A stretch of DNA of 64,000 nucleotides from Massilia sp. Se16.2.3. Lineage in GTDB: Bacteria; Pseudomonadota; Gammaproteobacteria; Burkholderiales; Burkholderiaceae_D. The stretch spans positions 2,232,001 through 2,296,000 of the forward strand of contig NZ_CP050451.1 in the NCBI RefSeq assembly GCF_014171595.1. Direction: 5' to 3'. The position numbers and the translations under genes were made by a program. Of the stretch, positions 52,828 to 62,165 are shown in pieces. The notes under the pieces are model-generated. The model had not been told where the DNA came from. It worked only from the letters and a program-made list of their open reading frames with translations, and did not search any database. How positions within the stretch are numbered: position 1 is the first letter of the stretch; each line of letters starts with the position of its first letter.

Positions 52828-54555
52828 ATGAAACTCGCAAACCTGAAAATCGCACAACGCCTGTCCCTGGGCTTCGGCACCTTGTGCTTCCTCCTCGTCG
52901 GTACCCAGATCCTCAGCCAGGACGCGCTCGACCGGGTCAACGCAGGCACGGCCGAACTGGCCGGCCGCCGCATTCCGAACGTCATCGCCACCACCGCTGT
53001 CCAGTCGGAAATCAACGACGTTGCCATTGCCCTGCGCAACATGATGCTCGATGCCGATCCGGCCGACCGCCAGAAACAGCTCGCCGAAATCAGCGCCTCG
53101 CGCCAGGCGGCCGAAGAGCAGCTGGCCAAACTGAGCCACATGCTGGTCAACCCCAGCGCACAGGCGCTGCTCGCGCGCATGACGGAAGCGCACGAAAAAT
53201 ATGCCAGGTGCCAGGGCGAACTGATCAAACGGATCGAGGCCGGCGACGAAGCCGAAATGCGCCGCTACCTGAAGCAGGAAATCCGTCCGGTGCTGGCTGA
53301 ACTGAAGATGGCCGTGGCCCAGCAGATCGCGCTGCAGGCCAGGATCAGCAACGAGACCGCCGAGGCGGCCCACGCCACCTTCGAGACCACCCGTTTCATG
53401 ATGATCCTTCTCGGCGCGGTCTCGCTCGCGCTGGCCGCGCTCATCGCCTGGTGGAACACCCGTTCGATCACCCGCCCGATGGCCCGGGCGCTGGAAGTGG
53501 CGAACACGGTGGCCGCGGGCGACCTCACCAGCCGCATCGAGATCACCAGCCAGGACGAAACCGGCATGCTGCTGCAGGCTTTGAAGACCATGAACGAGAA
53601 CCTGGTGCGCACGGTCGTCACGGTACGCACCGGGACCGAAACCATCGGTACCGCCTCGGCGGAAGTGGCCGCGGGCAGCCTCGACTTGTCCGCCCGTACC
53701 GAGCAGCAGGCCTCCTCGCTGGAAGAAACCGCCTCGTCGATGGAAGAACTGACTTCGACCGTGAAGCAGAACGCCGATAACGCCCGCCAGGCCAACATGC
53801 TGGCCGACGCCGCCTCGCAGGTGGCCCAGCGCGGTGGCCGCGTGATCGGTGACGTGGTCGGCACCATGGACCAGATCAATGCGTCGGCCGGCAAGATCGC
53901 CGACATCATCGGCGTCATCGACGGCATCGCTTTCCAGACCAACATCCTGGCCTTGAACGCCGCCGTGGAAGCGGCCAGGGCCGGCGAGCAGGGCCGCGGT
54001 TTCGCGGTCGTCGCTTCCGAGGTGCGCAACCTTGCCCAGCGGTCGGCCGCCGCCGCCGTGGAAATCAAGGGCCTGATCGGCGACTCGGCCCAGGCCGTCG
54101 AGGCTGGCAGCAAGCTGGTGGGTGAAGCCGGCGCGACGATGGACGAGATCGTCGACAGCGTGCGCCGCGTCACCGACATCATGGGCGAGATCACCTCCGC
54201 CAGCGTCGAGCAGACCGCCGGCATCGAGCAGATCAACGAAGCCGTCGCCCAGATGGACCAGGTGACCCAGCAGAACGCCGCGCTGGTCGAAGAGGCTGCT
54301 GCCGCGTCCGCTTCGATGCAGGAGCAGGCCGCCCACCTGTCGCGCGCCGTGAGCGTGTTCCGCATCGACGGGGCCGAACTTGCGCGTGCCCAGGCTGCGC
54401 CGGCGGCACCGGCGGCACCGGCGGCAAAGCAACAGGCTGCGCGTCCGGCACTGGCGCAGCCGGCACGCTCGGCCAGGGCCGCCACGCCCGTGCGCAAGCC
54501 GGCCGCCCGGAAGGCGACCGTTGGCGCCGATGGCGGCGACTGGGAAGAGTTCTGA
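52828..54555 (+). CDS. Methyl-accepting chemotaxis protein with CheR/CheB tether
   Basis: 575 residues. TM1 is replaced by a short weakly hydrophobic start (LSLGFGTLCFLLVGTQIL, residues 13-30), followed by a four-helix-bundle ligand domain to about 190, TM2 (FMMILLGAVSLALAALIAWW), HAMP (RSITRPMARALEVANTVAAG) and the long methylation/signalling coiled coil with the conserved tip GIAFQTNILALNAAVEAARA. After an Ala/Pro-rich linker (about 515-565) the C-terminus is DWEEF, matching the NWETF-type pentapeptide that recruits CheR and CheB. Class 36H-like Tar/Tsr relative; the signal is unknown. Confidence 0.93.
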   Translation: MKLANLKIAQRLSLGFGTLCFLLVGTQILSQDALDRVNAGTAELAGRRIPNVIATTAVQSEINDVAIALRNMMLDADPADRQKQLAEISASRQAAEEQLAKLSHMLVNPSAQALLARMTEAHEKYARCQGELIKRIEAGDEAEMRRYLKQEIRPVLAELKMAVAQQIALQARISNETAEAAHATFETTRFMMILLGAVSLALAALIAWWNTRSITRPMARALEVANTVAAGDLTSRIEITSQDETGMLLQALKTMNENLVRTVVTVRTGTETIGTASAEVAAGSLDLSARTEQQASSLEETASSMEELTSTVKQNADNARQANMLADAASQVAQRGGRVIGDVVGTMDQINASAGKIADIIGVIDGIAFQTNILALNAAVEAARAGEQGRGFAVVASEVRNLAQRSAAAAVEIKGLIGDSAQAVEAGSKLVGEAGATMDEIVDSVRRVTDIMGEITSASVEQTAGIEQINEAVAQMDQVTQQNAALVEEAAAASASMQEQAAHLSRAVSVFRIDGAELARAQAAPAAPAAPAAKQQAARPALAQPARSARAATPVRKPAARKATVGADGGDWEEF

Positions 54556-54604
54556 TCGCCGTCACGGTAACCGGCGTCGCTTGATGACGCCGCTGCTGGA
54601 AGGG

Positions 54605-54629
54605 AGCCTGCGCTTGCGCAGGCTTTTTT
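54605..54629 (+). terminator. Rho-independent terminator after the MCP gene
   Basis: AGCCTGCGC - TT - GCGCAGGCT followed by five further T residues, about 50 bp after the stop codon. Confidence 0.9.
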
Positions 54630-54756
54630 CATTTGTGCGGCGCGCGGCGGCTGCGCCAACGTCGCGCTGGGCCGCGGGCGAGCATGCTAGCATCGGTGCC
54701 ATCCCTGGTGGCCGTCCCGCGGCCGCCATTCGCCCATCACCAGGAGAATCGACAAC

Positions 54757-55803
54757 GTGCAAACCGGTATCGTGCAAGCGCCCTTCGGCCAACTGCCAGG
54801 CGGCGAGGAAGTCACCGTGTTCACGCTTGCCAACGGCAGCGGCATGCGGGTCAATATCCTCGATTTCGGCGGCATCATCACCGAGATCCACGTACCCGAT
54901 CGCGCAGGCCGCCTGGCCGACGTCGCCCTCGGCTTCGACACGCTCGCTCCCTACCTGAACGACAGCCCGTATTTCGGCGCCCTGATCGGCCGCTACGGCA
55001 ACCGCATCGCGGGCGGACGCTTCACGCTCGATGGCCGGCAGTACCTGCTACCGGTCAACAACGGCAAGAACCACCTGCACGGCGGCGTGCCCGGTTTCGA
55101 CCGGGTCAAGTGGCAGGCCCGCGTCGAGGGCGAGGAGCTGGTGCTGTCCTACCGCAGCCCTGACGGCGAGCAGGGCTACCCGGGCACGCTCGAGGCGACG
55201 GTGCGCTATCGCCTGAGCGAAGACAATGCCATCGTGGTGCGTTTCCATGCCGTGACCGACCGTGCCACGCCGGTGAACCTGACCCAGCACAGCTATTTCA
55301 ACCTCGCAGGCGGTGGAAGCATCCTCGACCACGAGATCGAGATCGCCGCCGGCGCCATCGTGCCGGTCGACGCCGACCTGGTGCCGACGGGGACGCTGAT
55401 GGACGCGACTGGTACCCCTTTCGATTTCCGCACGGCGCGTCCGATCGGCGCGCGCATCGACGAGGCGCACGAGCAGCTGCGCCACGGCGGCGGCTACGAC
55501 CATTGCTTCGTCCTCGACAAGCAGCCCGGTGCGATGAGCCTGGCCGCGCGCGTGCGCGACCCCGGTTCGGGACGCGTGCTGGAGCTGTTCACGCAGGAGC
55601 CCGGCGTGCAGTTCTACAGCGGTAACTTCCTCGACGGCTCCCTGCGCGGCAAAGGACAAAGCTATCCGTATCGCGGCGGCTTCTGCCTCGAGCCCCAGCA
55701 CTTCCCCGATTCGCCCAACCAGCCGGGATTCCCGAACACGATCCTGCGTCCGGGCGAGGTCTACGAGACCGAATCGCGTTTCCGTTTTTCGGTCGAAAAA
55801 TAG
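54757..55803 (+). CDS. galM: Aldose 1-epimerase (galactose mutarotase)
   Basis: 348 residues from a GTG at 54757 with CAGGAGA upstream. GalM features: NILDFGGIITEIHVPD, YFGALIGRYGNRIAGGRFTL with the substrate Arg, NNGKNHLHGGVPGFD with the first catalytic His, LTQHSYFNLAG with the second His, GGGYDHCFVLD, and the catalytic Glu region EPGVQFYSGNFLDG with FCLEPQHFPDSPN. It interconverts alpha and beta anomers of glucose/galactose, useful to feed glucokinase with sugar released by beta-glucosidases, though the gene is not in that cluster. No signal peptide. A possible terminator follows. Confidence 0.94.
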   Translation: MQTGIVQAPFGQLPGGEEVTVFTLANGSGMRVNILDFGGIITEIHVPDRAGRLADVALGFDTLAPYLNDSPYFGALIGRYGNRIAGGRFTLDGRQYLLPVNNGKNHLHGGVPGFDRVKWQARVEGEELVLSYRSPDGEQGYPGTLEATVRYRLSEDNAIVVRFHAVTDRATPVNLTQHSYFNLAGGGSILDHEIEIAAGAIVPVDADLVPTGTLMDATGTPFDFRTARPIGARIDEAHEQLRHGGGYDHCFVLDKQPGAMSLAARVRDPGSGRVLELFTQEPGVQFYSGNFLDGSLRGKGQSYPYRGGFCLEPQHFPDSPNQPGFPNTILRPGEVYETESRFRFSVEK

Positions 55804-55831
55804 GGCGCCGGCGCCCCGTTTGCGCCCTTTT
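55803..55831 (+). terminator. Possible terminator after galM
   Basis: GGGCGC and GCGCCC arms (55803, 55822) with TTTT behind. Alternative pairings exist within the loop. Confidence 0.5.
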
Positions 55832-55974
55832 CATGCGCGGCGCATGCGCTTCTACCCGGGGCGCATGACCCGGTTACGCTAGGAGGAATGCGCCTTCTTG
55901 CGGGGGCGTTCGACCGCTATAATCGTTCGAACGACCATCGTGTCAGCCGCTCACGCCCGCATGAAAACAGCCGC

Positions 55975-58683
55975 ATGAACACAGCGATCAGCGCTTCCTC
56001 TCTTGCCGCCGGCGGTGACCGTGTCCGCTCGCTGCTGGGCACCGCACATGCGCCTGGCACCGGGCGTTCGTGGCCGGACCCCTTGCGCGCCGTCGTCGAC
56101 CTGATGCTCGACTCGCGCGTCCCGATGTTCGTCGCCTGGGGGCCGCAGCTGCGGCTGCTCTACAACGAAGCCTGCGTCGACCTGCTGGGCGGGCGCCATC
56201 CGGATGCGCTGAACCAGCCGCTGGCAGAGGCCTGCACCGGATCCTGGACCGAGGTGCTGCCCATCGTCGAAGGCGTCCTGGCGGGCGATGCCGTCCTGTG
56301 CGAGGACTTGCCCCCGGGCGTGGAGCGGCAGGGACGCGAGCTGCGGCGCTATGTCTCGCTGTCGGTCTCGCCGGTGCGCGAGCGCGGCCAGGTGATCGGC
56401 GCATATTGCGTGCTGACCGATACCACGGCGCGCGTGCTGGCCGAGCAGCAGCATGCCTTCCACCTCAAGCTGGCGGCGACGCTGCGCGAACTGCTCGACC
56501 CGATCGCGATCATGGGGGCAGCAAGCGCGCTGATCGGCAAGTACCTGGCGGTGGGACGGGCCGGTTACGGCGAGATCGACGCCAGCGGCCAGGTCGTCAG
56601 CGTGGAGCGCGACTGGACCGACGGCAGGGTGGCCAGCCTGACCGGCGCGAGCCGTCCGCTCGACAGCTTCGGCCCGGCGCTCGTCAATCAGCTGCGCCAG
56701 GGGCGGGTGCTGCGGCTCGACGACGTCGGCAGCGACCCCCAGGCCGCGCCCTACGCGGCCGGCTATGCCAGCATCGATGCGCGCGCGATGATCGTCGTTC
56801 CGATCCACGAGGCGGGCCGCCTGGCGGCCATCTTCTACCTGCACGAGCCAATGCCGCGCGACTGGAACGAGCGCGAGGTGACGCTGGCCGAGGATGTGGC
56901 ACGCCACACGCGCGAGGCGGTGCGCCGCGCCCGCATCGAGGAAACCCTGCGCGACGAAACGCGCATCCTCGAGGTGCTGAACCGCTCCGGCCAGGCGCTG
57001 GCCTCCACGCTCGACCTCGACACGCTGCTGCAGGCGGTCACCGAAGCCGGCACCCAATTGTCCGGCGCGCGCTTCGGCGCTTTTTTCTACAACGGCCACG
57101 AGGAACGCGGCGACGTCATGCGGCTCATTACGCTGGCCGGCGCTGCGCGCGAGGCCTTTGCGGGAGAAGAGGGCGCGCGCATCGCGCAGTTGCTGGCGCC
57201 GGCCTTCGAGCACCACGGGCCGGTGCGCAGCGACGACCTGGCGGCCGGGCTGCAGGAGCCGCGCGTGCCGCCGCTGGCGGACCTGCCGCCGGGGCTGCCG
57301 CCTGATCTTCAACCTGTGCGCAGCTACCTGGCGGTGCCGGTGGTCTCGCAAGCGGGCACGGTGCTGGGCGGCCTGGTGTTCGGCCATCCCGAGCCAGGTG
57401 TCTTCACCGAGCGCACCGAACGGATCGTCGCCGGCGTCGCCGCCCAGGCCGCGGTGGCGATGGACAATGCGCGCCTGTACGAGGTGGCCCGCAAGTCGGC
57501 CCTGGAGCGCGACGCCCTGCTGCAAAGCGAGCGCGCCGCGCGCGTCGAGGCCGAGCGCCTCTCCCGCATGAAAGACGAATTTCGGCCATGCTGGCGCACG
57601 AGCTGCGCAACCCGCTGGCGCCGATCAGCAGCTCGGCCGGCATGCTCGGCATCCTCTACCGCGAAGAGCCGCGCATTCGCCAGGCCAGCGCCATCATCAG
57701 CCGCCAGGTCAAGCACATGAGCCGCCTGATCGACGACCTGCTCGATGTCTCGCGCGTCACCCGCGGCCTGGTCACGCTGCAGGTGAGCGAGGTCGACCTG
57801 TGCGAAGTGGTGCGCAGCGCCCTCGACCAGACCCGGCCGCTGTTCGAGGAAAAAGCCCATCGCGTGGAAGTCGCCCTGCCGGATTGCCCGGTCCATGTGC
57901 AGGGCGACGGCACGCGCCTGATCCAGGCCATCGCGAATATCCTCAACAATGCGGCCAAGTACACGCCGCCGGCCGGCACCATCTGGGTCACGCTGGCGAG
58001 CGATGGCGCCAGCGCGCGCGCCTGGAAGTGCGCGACAACGGCTCGGGCATGCCGTCCGACCTGCTGCCGAGCGTGTTCGACCTGTTCACGCAGGGGCGCG
58101 CACGCTGGCGCGCTCGCAGGGCGGGCTGGGACTCGGGCTGGCGCTGGTCAAGAAGCTGATCGACCTGCACGGCGGCGAAGTCCATGCCCACAGCGAAGGC
58201 GTCGGGCTGGGCAGCACCTTCGCCATCGTGCTGCCGTGCACGCTGACGGAGCAGGCAGCCATGGACACGACGTCCGGCGCGCGGCGCCAGGGCGGGCTGG
58301 ACGCGGCAGCCTACCGGCCGCTGCGCCTCATTATCGTCGACGACAACGAGGACGCCGCCGACAGCCTGGCGACGCTGCTGCGCGCGCAGGGACACGCGGT
58401 GATGGTCGAGTACAGCGCGCGCGCCGCGCTGGACCGGGCGACGCGCGAGCGGCCCGATGCGATGGTGGTCGACATCGGCCTGCCCGACATGGACGGCTAC
58501 CAGCTCGCCTCGCTGCTGCGCGGCCAGGCCGAGACGCAGGGCGCCTGCCTGATCGCCGCCACCGGCTACGGGCAGGAGCGCGACCGCGAGCGTGCACGCG
58601 CAGCCGGCTTCGCGCACCATCTGGTCAAGCCGCTCGACATGGCGGCGCTGGTGAAGATACTGCAGTCGGTGGCAAGGGCCTGA
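55975..58683 (+). CDS. GAF-containing hybrid histidine kinase with C-terminal receiver (three frameshifts)
   Basis: The start is the ATG at 55975 (MNTAISASSLAAGG). N-terminal PAS-like domain (VPMFVAWGPQLRLLYNEAC), then GAF (GYGEIDASGQVVSVERDW; MIVVPIHEAGRLAAIFYLHE) and a second GAF (GARFGAFFYNG; YLAVPVVSQAGTVLGGLVFG), HisKA with MLAHELRNPLAPI (ATG at 57588), HATPase (NILNNAAKYTPPAG; VRDNGSGM; GGLGLGLALVKKLI) and a receiver (RLIIVDDNEDAADSL; MVVDIGLPDMDGYQ; LVKPL). Breaks are near 57585, 58022 and 58096. The first is at the same bases as in the kinase at 17176. Domain order and the receiver resemble that kinase, so the two are paralogues differing in their sensor parts. Confidence 0.87.
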
Positions 58684-58694
58684 CGCGGCCTGCG

Positions 58695-59129
58695 TCAGGT
58701 GCCCAGCACGCGCAGGGCCAGGCGCACGGCGATCGTCCACAGCACGCCAAGGCTGCCCGGGTAGAGGAGGGCGCGCCAAGGCTGCAGGGCGGCCAGCAAG
58801 GCGCCCGTATGCAGGTAGCGCAGGCCGACGTAGGCGCTGAAGAGCAGCGCGGCCTCACGAGCCTGCGCGCCGGCCAGCACCCAGCACAGGGCCAGCGCCG
58901 GGAACAGCGGCAGGTTTTCCACATCGTTGCGCCACACGGCCGCGCAGCGGCGCACGATCGGCGCTTCCTCGGCGGCGGTAGCCACGCGCAGCAACGCGGC
59001 GTCTTCCGGTAGCAGGAAGGTGCGCGCGCGCAAGCGGCTGACGACCTGCAGGACGCTGGTGGCGGTGGTCTTGGCAAACAGGGCGATCAGCGCGCAGACA
59101 AAGGCCTGCCAGGCGGGATAGGTACTCAT
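58695..59129 (-). CDS. MAPEG-family membrane protein
   Basis: 144 residues with four hydrophobic helices and the MAPEG signature RNDVENLPLFPALALCWVL (family pattern R-x-N-D-x-E-N-x-P-x-F) near residue 70, plus RYLHTGALL. Eukaryotic relatives are glutathione transferases and leukotriene synthases of membranes; bacterial ones are mostly uncharacterised. The ATG at 59129 has GGAGAAAG upstream. It is convergent with the hybrid kinase. Confidence 0.88.
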   Translation of the reverse strand: MSTYPAWQAFVCALIALFAKTTATSVLQVVSRLRARTFLLPEDAALLRVATAAEEAPIVRRCAAVWRNDVENLPLFPALALCWVLAGAQAREAALLFSAYVGLRYLHTGALLAALQPWRALLYPGSLGVLWTIAVRLALRVLGT

Positions 59130-59237
59130 CGGCTTTCTCCATTTTCTTCATGCCGCGGATGCGGTGAGAGGATTATCGGAGGAGGCGGCCCGGGGCGACA
59201 GTGGCGAAAGCGACAATGTTATGGTCTAATCCGCCAG

Positions 59238-60264
59238 ATGAGCTCACTCGTTACCTCTACCGAAGCGGCGGGCGTCAAGACCATCCGTATCGGCGTGCTG
59301 GCCTATCCCGGCTGCCTGCGCAGCGGCGTCGTCGTGCCGCTCGACGTGCTGCGCATTGCGAACACGCTGTCCGGCTACCGTCCGGCTGGCGCGCGCGTCC
59401 GTTTCGAAGCCAGTTGGCTGGGTGCGCGCGGCGAACCCGCCATCAGCGTCGACGGCCTGGGCTTCGCGCTGGCGCCGCTGCTTGACGCCCGGCTCGACGC
59501 CCTGATCCTGCCCGGCATTGCGCACGACTCGGCGCGCGACGTGGCGCGGGTGCTGGAGACACTGGCGCCGGAAATGGCGGCGCTGCGCTCCTGGCTGGGC
59601 GGTGGCGGCCTGCTGGCCTCGAGCTGCTCGAGTACCTGCCTGGTCGCGGGCGCGGGCCTGCTCGACGGGCGCAAGGCCACCACCAGCTGGTGGCTGTCGG
59701 CCTGGTTCCGCCAGCAGTTCCCGCAGGTCGCGCTCGACGCCGACGCACTGGTCGTGCACGACGGGCCCTTCGTTTCTTCGGGCGGCTTCGGCTCGACCAT
59801 GGACCTGACCCTCTGGCTGATCGGGCATTTCGGCGGCGAGGAACTACGCCAGATCACCGCCAAGGTGCTGGTGATGGACGCCCACCGCGCCAGCCAGGCG
59901 CCGTACATCGCCGATGCCATGGTCGCCCGGGGCGCCTCGCCGACGATCGCGCGCGCGCGCCGCTGGCTCAATGCGCGCCTGGACCGGCCCTGGTCGATGG
60001 CGCAGCTGGCCGCGCACTGCCACACCAGCGAACGGACGCTGCTGCGGCGCTTCCGGGGAGGCGCTCGGGCATAGTCCGATCCAGTATGCGCAGCAGCTGC
60101 GCGTGGAGCGGGCCAAGGCCTTGCTCGAGACGACGGCCTTGCCGCTCGACGAGATCACGGCGCGCTGCGGCTACGAGGATGTCGCCAGCTTCAGCAAGGT
60201 GTTCAAGCGCTGGGCGGCGCTGACGCCGAGGGAGTATCGGCAGCGGTTTTCGCTGGCCAGGTAG
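59238..60264 (+). CDS. GlxA-like AraC-family regulator (DJ-1/PfpI + AraC), one frameshift near 60057
   Basis: Residues 1-190 are a DJ-1/PfpI-like class I amidotransferase fold: IRIGVLAYPGCLRSGVVVPLDVLR, DALILPGIAHDSARD and the nucleophile-elbow-like LLASSCSSTCLVAGAGLLDGRK. The C-terminus is an AraC domain: RPWSMAQLAAHCHTSERTLLRRFR, then a break, then EALGHSPIQYAQQLRVERAK with the second HTH LDEITARCGYEDVASFSKVF. The extra base is in a GGGG run at about 60057. GlxA-type proteins sense small metabolites and regulate catabolic operons. The neighbouring genes give no clear target. Confidence 0.85.
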
Positions 60265-60285
60265 CAGATCGCTGCGCGGCCCGGG

Positions 60286-61068
60286 TCAGGATTGGAGCGC
60301 CGCCATCTGCGCCAGCAGCGTGGCGCGGGCGGCGTCGATCTGGCGCGGGTTGGTCTTGGACCGACAGCGCGGCGCGGTCCTTGCGGCCGAGGAAGTAGGC
60401 GACGCGTTCGGCGTTGGCGCCGGAAGGGTGGGGCAGGCCGTGCAGGATGCGGTCGCGCTTGATCACGCCTTCGCGCGCCAGCCAGTCCAGCCCTTCGGCC
60501 ACGCTGGCGCCCATCGGAATGTAGAGGGCGTCCGGCATCTGCCGGGCTTCGTGGGCAAAGTAGCGCAGCACCTGTTCGCGCAGGAAGGGCTGCTTCACGA
60601 TGCCGGGCGTGCCGCTGTAGTTCTTGCCGTCGACGAAAATCGGGTGGCGCAGGATGGCGCCGATCTGCACCAGGTGGGCGTCGGCATCGAACAGCGAAGC
60701 GCAGCTGGCGATGCCGAGCCAGCGCTGCATGCCGATGGCGTCGAGCAGGGCGACGAAGTTCGGCCGGATCGCGCCGCTGAACGCGCCCGCCAGGCGCGCC
60801 GCGCGCAATACGTCTTCCGGGCGCTGCCGGCCGCCAGCTGGCGCTGGGTCTCGGCCAGCGCGTTCTTCCATTGCACAAAGCCCGGCGCGATGCCGACCAC
60901 GACCAGGCGGGCGCGTGGGTTGACGTATTCGAAGGGGATGTAGTGGGCGCTGACGCGGCCTTCGCGCCCCAGCAGGAAGCGCTCCGGTATCGCCGCCGGT
61001 GCCGTCACCGAACGCAGGTCGAGCGCGCGGATCGCATCGACGTAGTCGGGAAACAGGAGCGGCGTCAT
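60286..61068 (-). CDS. UDG-superfamily-like protein of unknown function (two frameshifts)
   Basis: About 260 residues with breaks near 60360 and 60830. The restored sequence has features reminiscent of the uracil-DNA glycosylase fold: an early LVVVGIAPGF (family position GExPG, here with Ala in place of Glu's neighbour) and a late GLPHPSGANAERVAYFLGRK (position of the HPS motif). Between them are FSGAIRPNFVALLDAIGM and HPIFVDGKNYSG. The C-terminus, restored, reads KTNPRQIDAARATLLAQMAAL. Whether it binds DNA or removes a base is unknown; only the motif similarity is seen. It is convergent with the GlxA-like regulator. Confidence 0.6.
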
Positions 61069-61260
61069 GGTGGAGGCTGGCGTTAATCTTGAGAAAATTA
61101 TAGTTCCCGCGAAAAATTAGGTAAAGGGGCAGGAGGGGCGTGCGTCGCGGGTGCCGCGCGCGGGCCAGCGGGACCGGCGGTGGCGGGCGGGAGGTGGTAA
61201 GCTGGCGTGAAACAAGGGCTTCGCCGGCGAAGAACTTGCCGGCATCGAGGGGAGGCCAGC

Positions 61261-62121
61261 ATGCCCCAAGTCGCATTGATCACGGTTCACGGAATGGGCG
61301 AGACCCCGCGCGACTACGCGGCGGGCGTGTTCGGCGAGATGCGCGCCAGGCTCGGTCCGCAGCTGCGCGAGCGCGCCGCCTTCTTCTCCGTCTACTACCA
61401 GCACATCCTGCAAAAGAACGAGCAGATCGTCTGGAAGCGCGTCGATACCCAGAGCAAGGTGCATTACGACCAGCTACGCAAATTCCTGCTGTTCGGCTTT
61501 GCCGACGCCGCCGGGCTGGAAAACCGCAAGGAGATGCATGGGTCGGTGTACGAGCTGGCCCAGGGCGAGATCGCGCGCGCCCTGCTCGGTGCCTGCACCC
61601 TGAATCCGGACATGCCGGTGGTGTTCCTGGCGCACTCCCTCGGCTGCCAGGTGCTGTCGAGCTACATCTACGATGCGCAGAAGGCGCGCGCCGGCGAACC
61701 GGTGGCGGCCGGCATCTGGCGCGACATCGACGCCTGGGCGCGCCCGGCGGTGGGGCGCGCACTGACCGAGCACGAAAAGTGGTACCTGGCCGCCGGCACC
61801 TGCAGCGGCCTGGTGACGACCGGCTGCAACATCCCGATTTTCGTCGCCGCCCACAAGGAGATGCACGTCAAGCCGATCGCGCCGCCGACGCCCCATTTCC
61901 ACTGGCTGAACCTGTACGACCCCGACGACGTGCTGGGCTGGCCCCTGCGCCCGCTATCGCCCGGCTACGCCGCCCTGGTCGAGGACCGCGCCATCAATGC
62001 CGGGCAGGGCGCGGTGACCTGGATGCTCAAGAGCTGGAATCCCTTGTCGCACAGCGCCTACTGGCAGGATGTGCAGGTGCTCGAGGCGCTGGCGGCGATG
62101 TTGCGGCGGATGGCGGAGTGA
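61261..62121 (+). CDS. Alpha/beta-hydrolase-fold protein
   Basis: 286 residues from the ATG at 61261, which has GGGGAGG upstream; an in-frame ATG at 61207 adds only a basic stretch. ALITVHGMGETPRDY is the His-Gly oxyanion region and VVFLAHSLGCQVLSSYIYDAQ the nucleophile elbow (AHSLG instead of GxSxG at its first position). HFHWLNLYDPDDVLGWPL is characteristic of this uncharacterised group and may supply the acid residue. No signal peptide, so cytoplasmic. The SDR gene ends 40 bp downstream on the opposite strand. Confidence 0.75.
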   Translation: MPQVALITVHGMGETPRDYAAGVFGEMRARLGPQLRERAAFFSVYYQHILQKNEQIVWKRVDTQSKVHYDQLRKFLLFGFADAAGLENRKEMHGSVYELAQGEIARALLGACTLNPDMPVVFLAHSLGCQVLSSYIYDAQKARAGEPVAAGIWRDIDAWARPAVGRALTEHEKWYLAAGTCSGLVTTGCNIPIFVAAHKEMHVKPIAPPTPHFHWLNLYDPDDVLGWPLRPLSPGYAALVEDRAINAGQGAVTWMLKSWNPLSHSAYWQDVQVLEALAAMLRRMAE

Positions 62122-62154
62122 GGAAGTGGACCGCGGAAACATTGTTGGCTGGAC

Positions 62155-62165
62155 CCCACCCTACG
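62155..62165. repeat. Solitary arm of the GTAGGGTGGGC repeat family
   Basis: CCCCACCCTAC at 62155-62163 with its complement reading through the SDR stop codon. No partner arm was found within 200 bp. Confidence 0.5.

Noticed and set aside
54380..54500. Gly/Ala/Pro repeats in the MCP tail as a tandem repeat locus
   Set aside because: It is the ordinary flexible linker before the CheR-tether pentapeptide in this receptor class.
62027..62160. SDR gene overlapping the 3' end of the hydrolase gene
   Set aside because: The overlap arises from a frameshift near 62303; the restored frame ends at 62161, before the hydrolase stop region.
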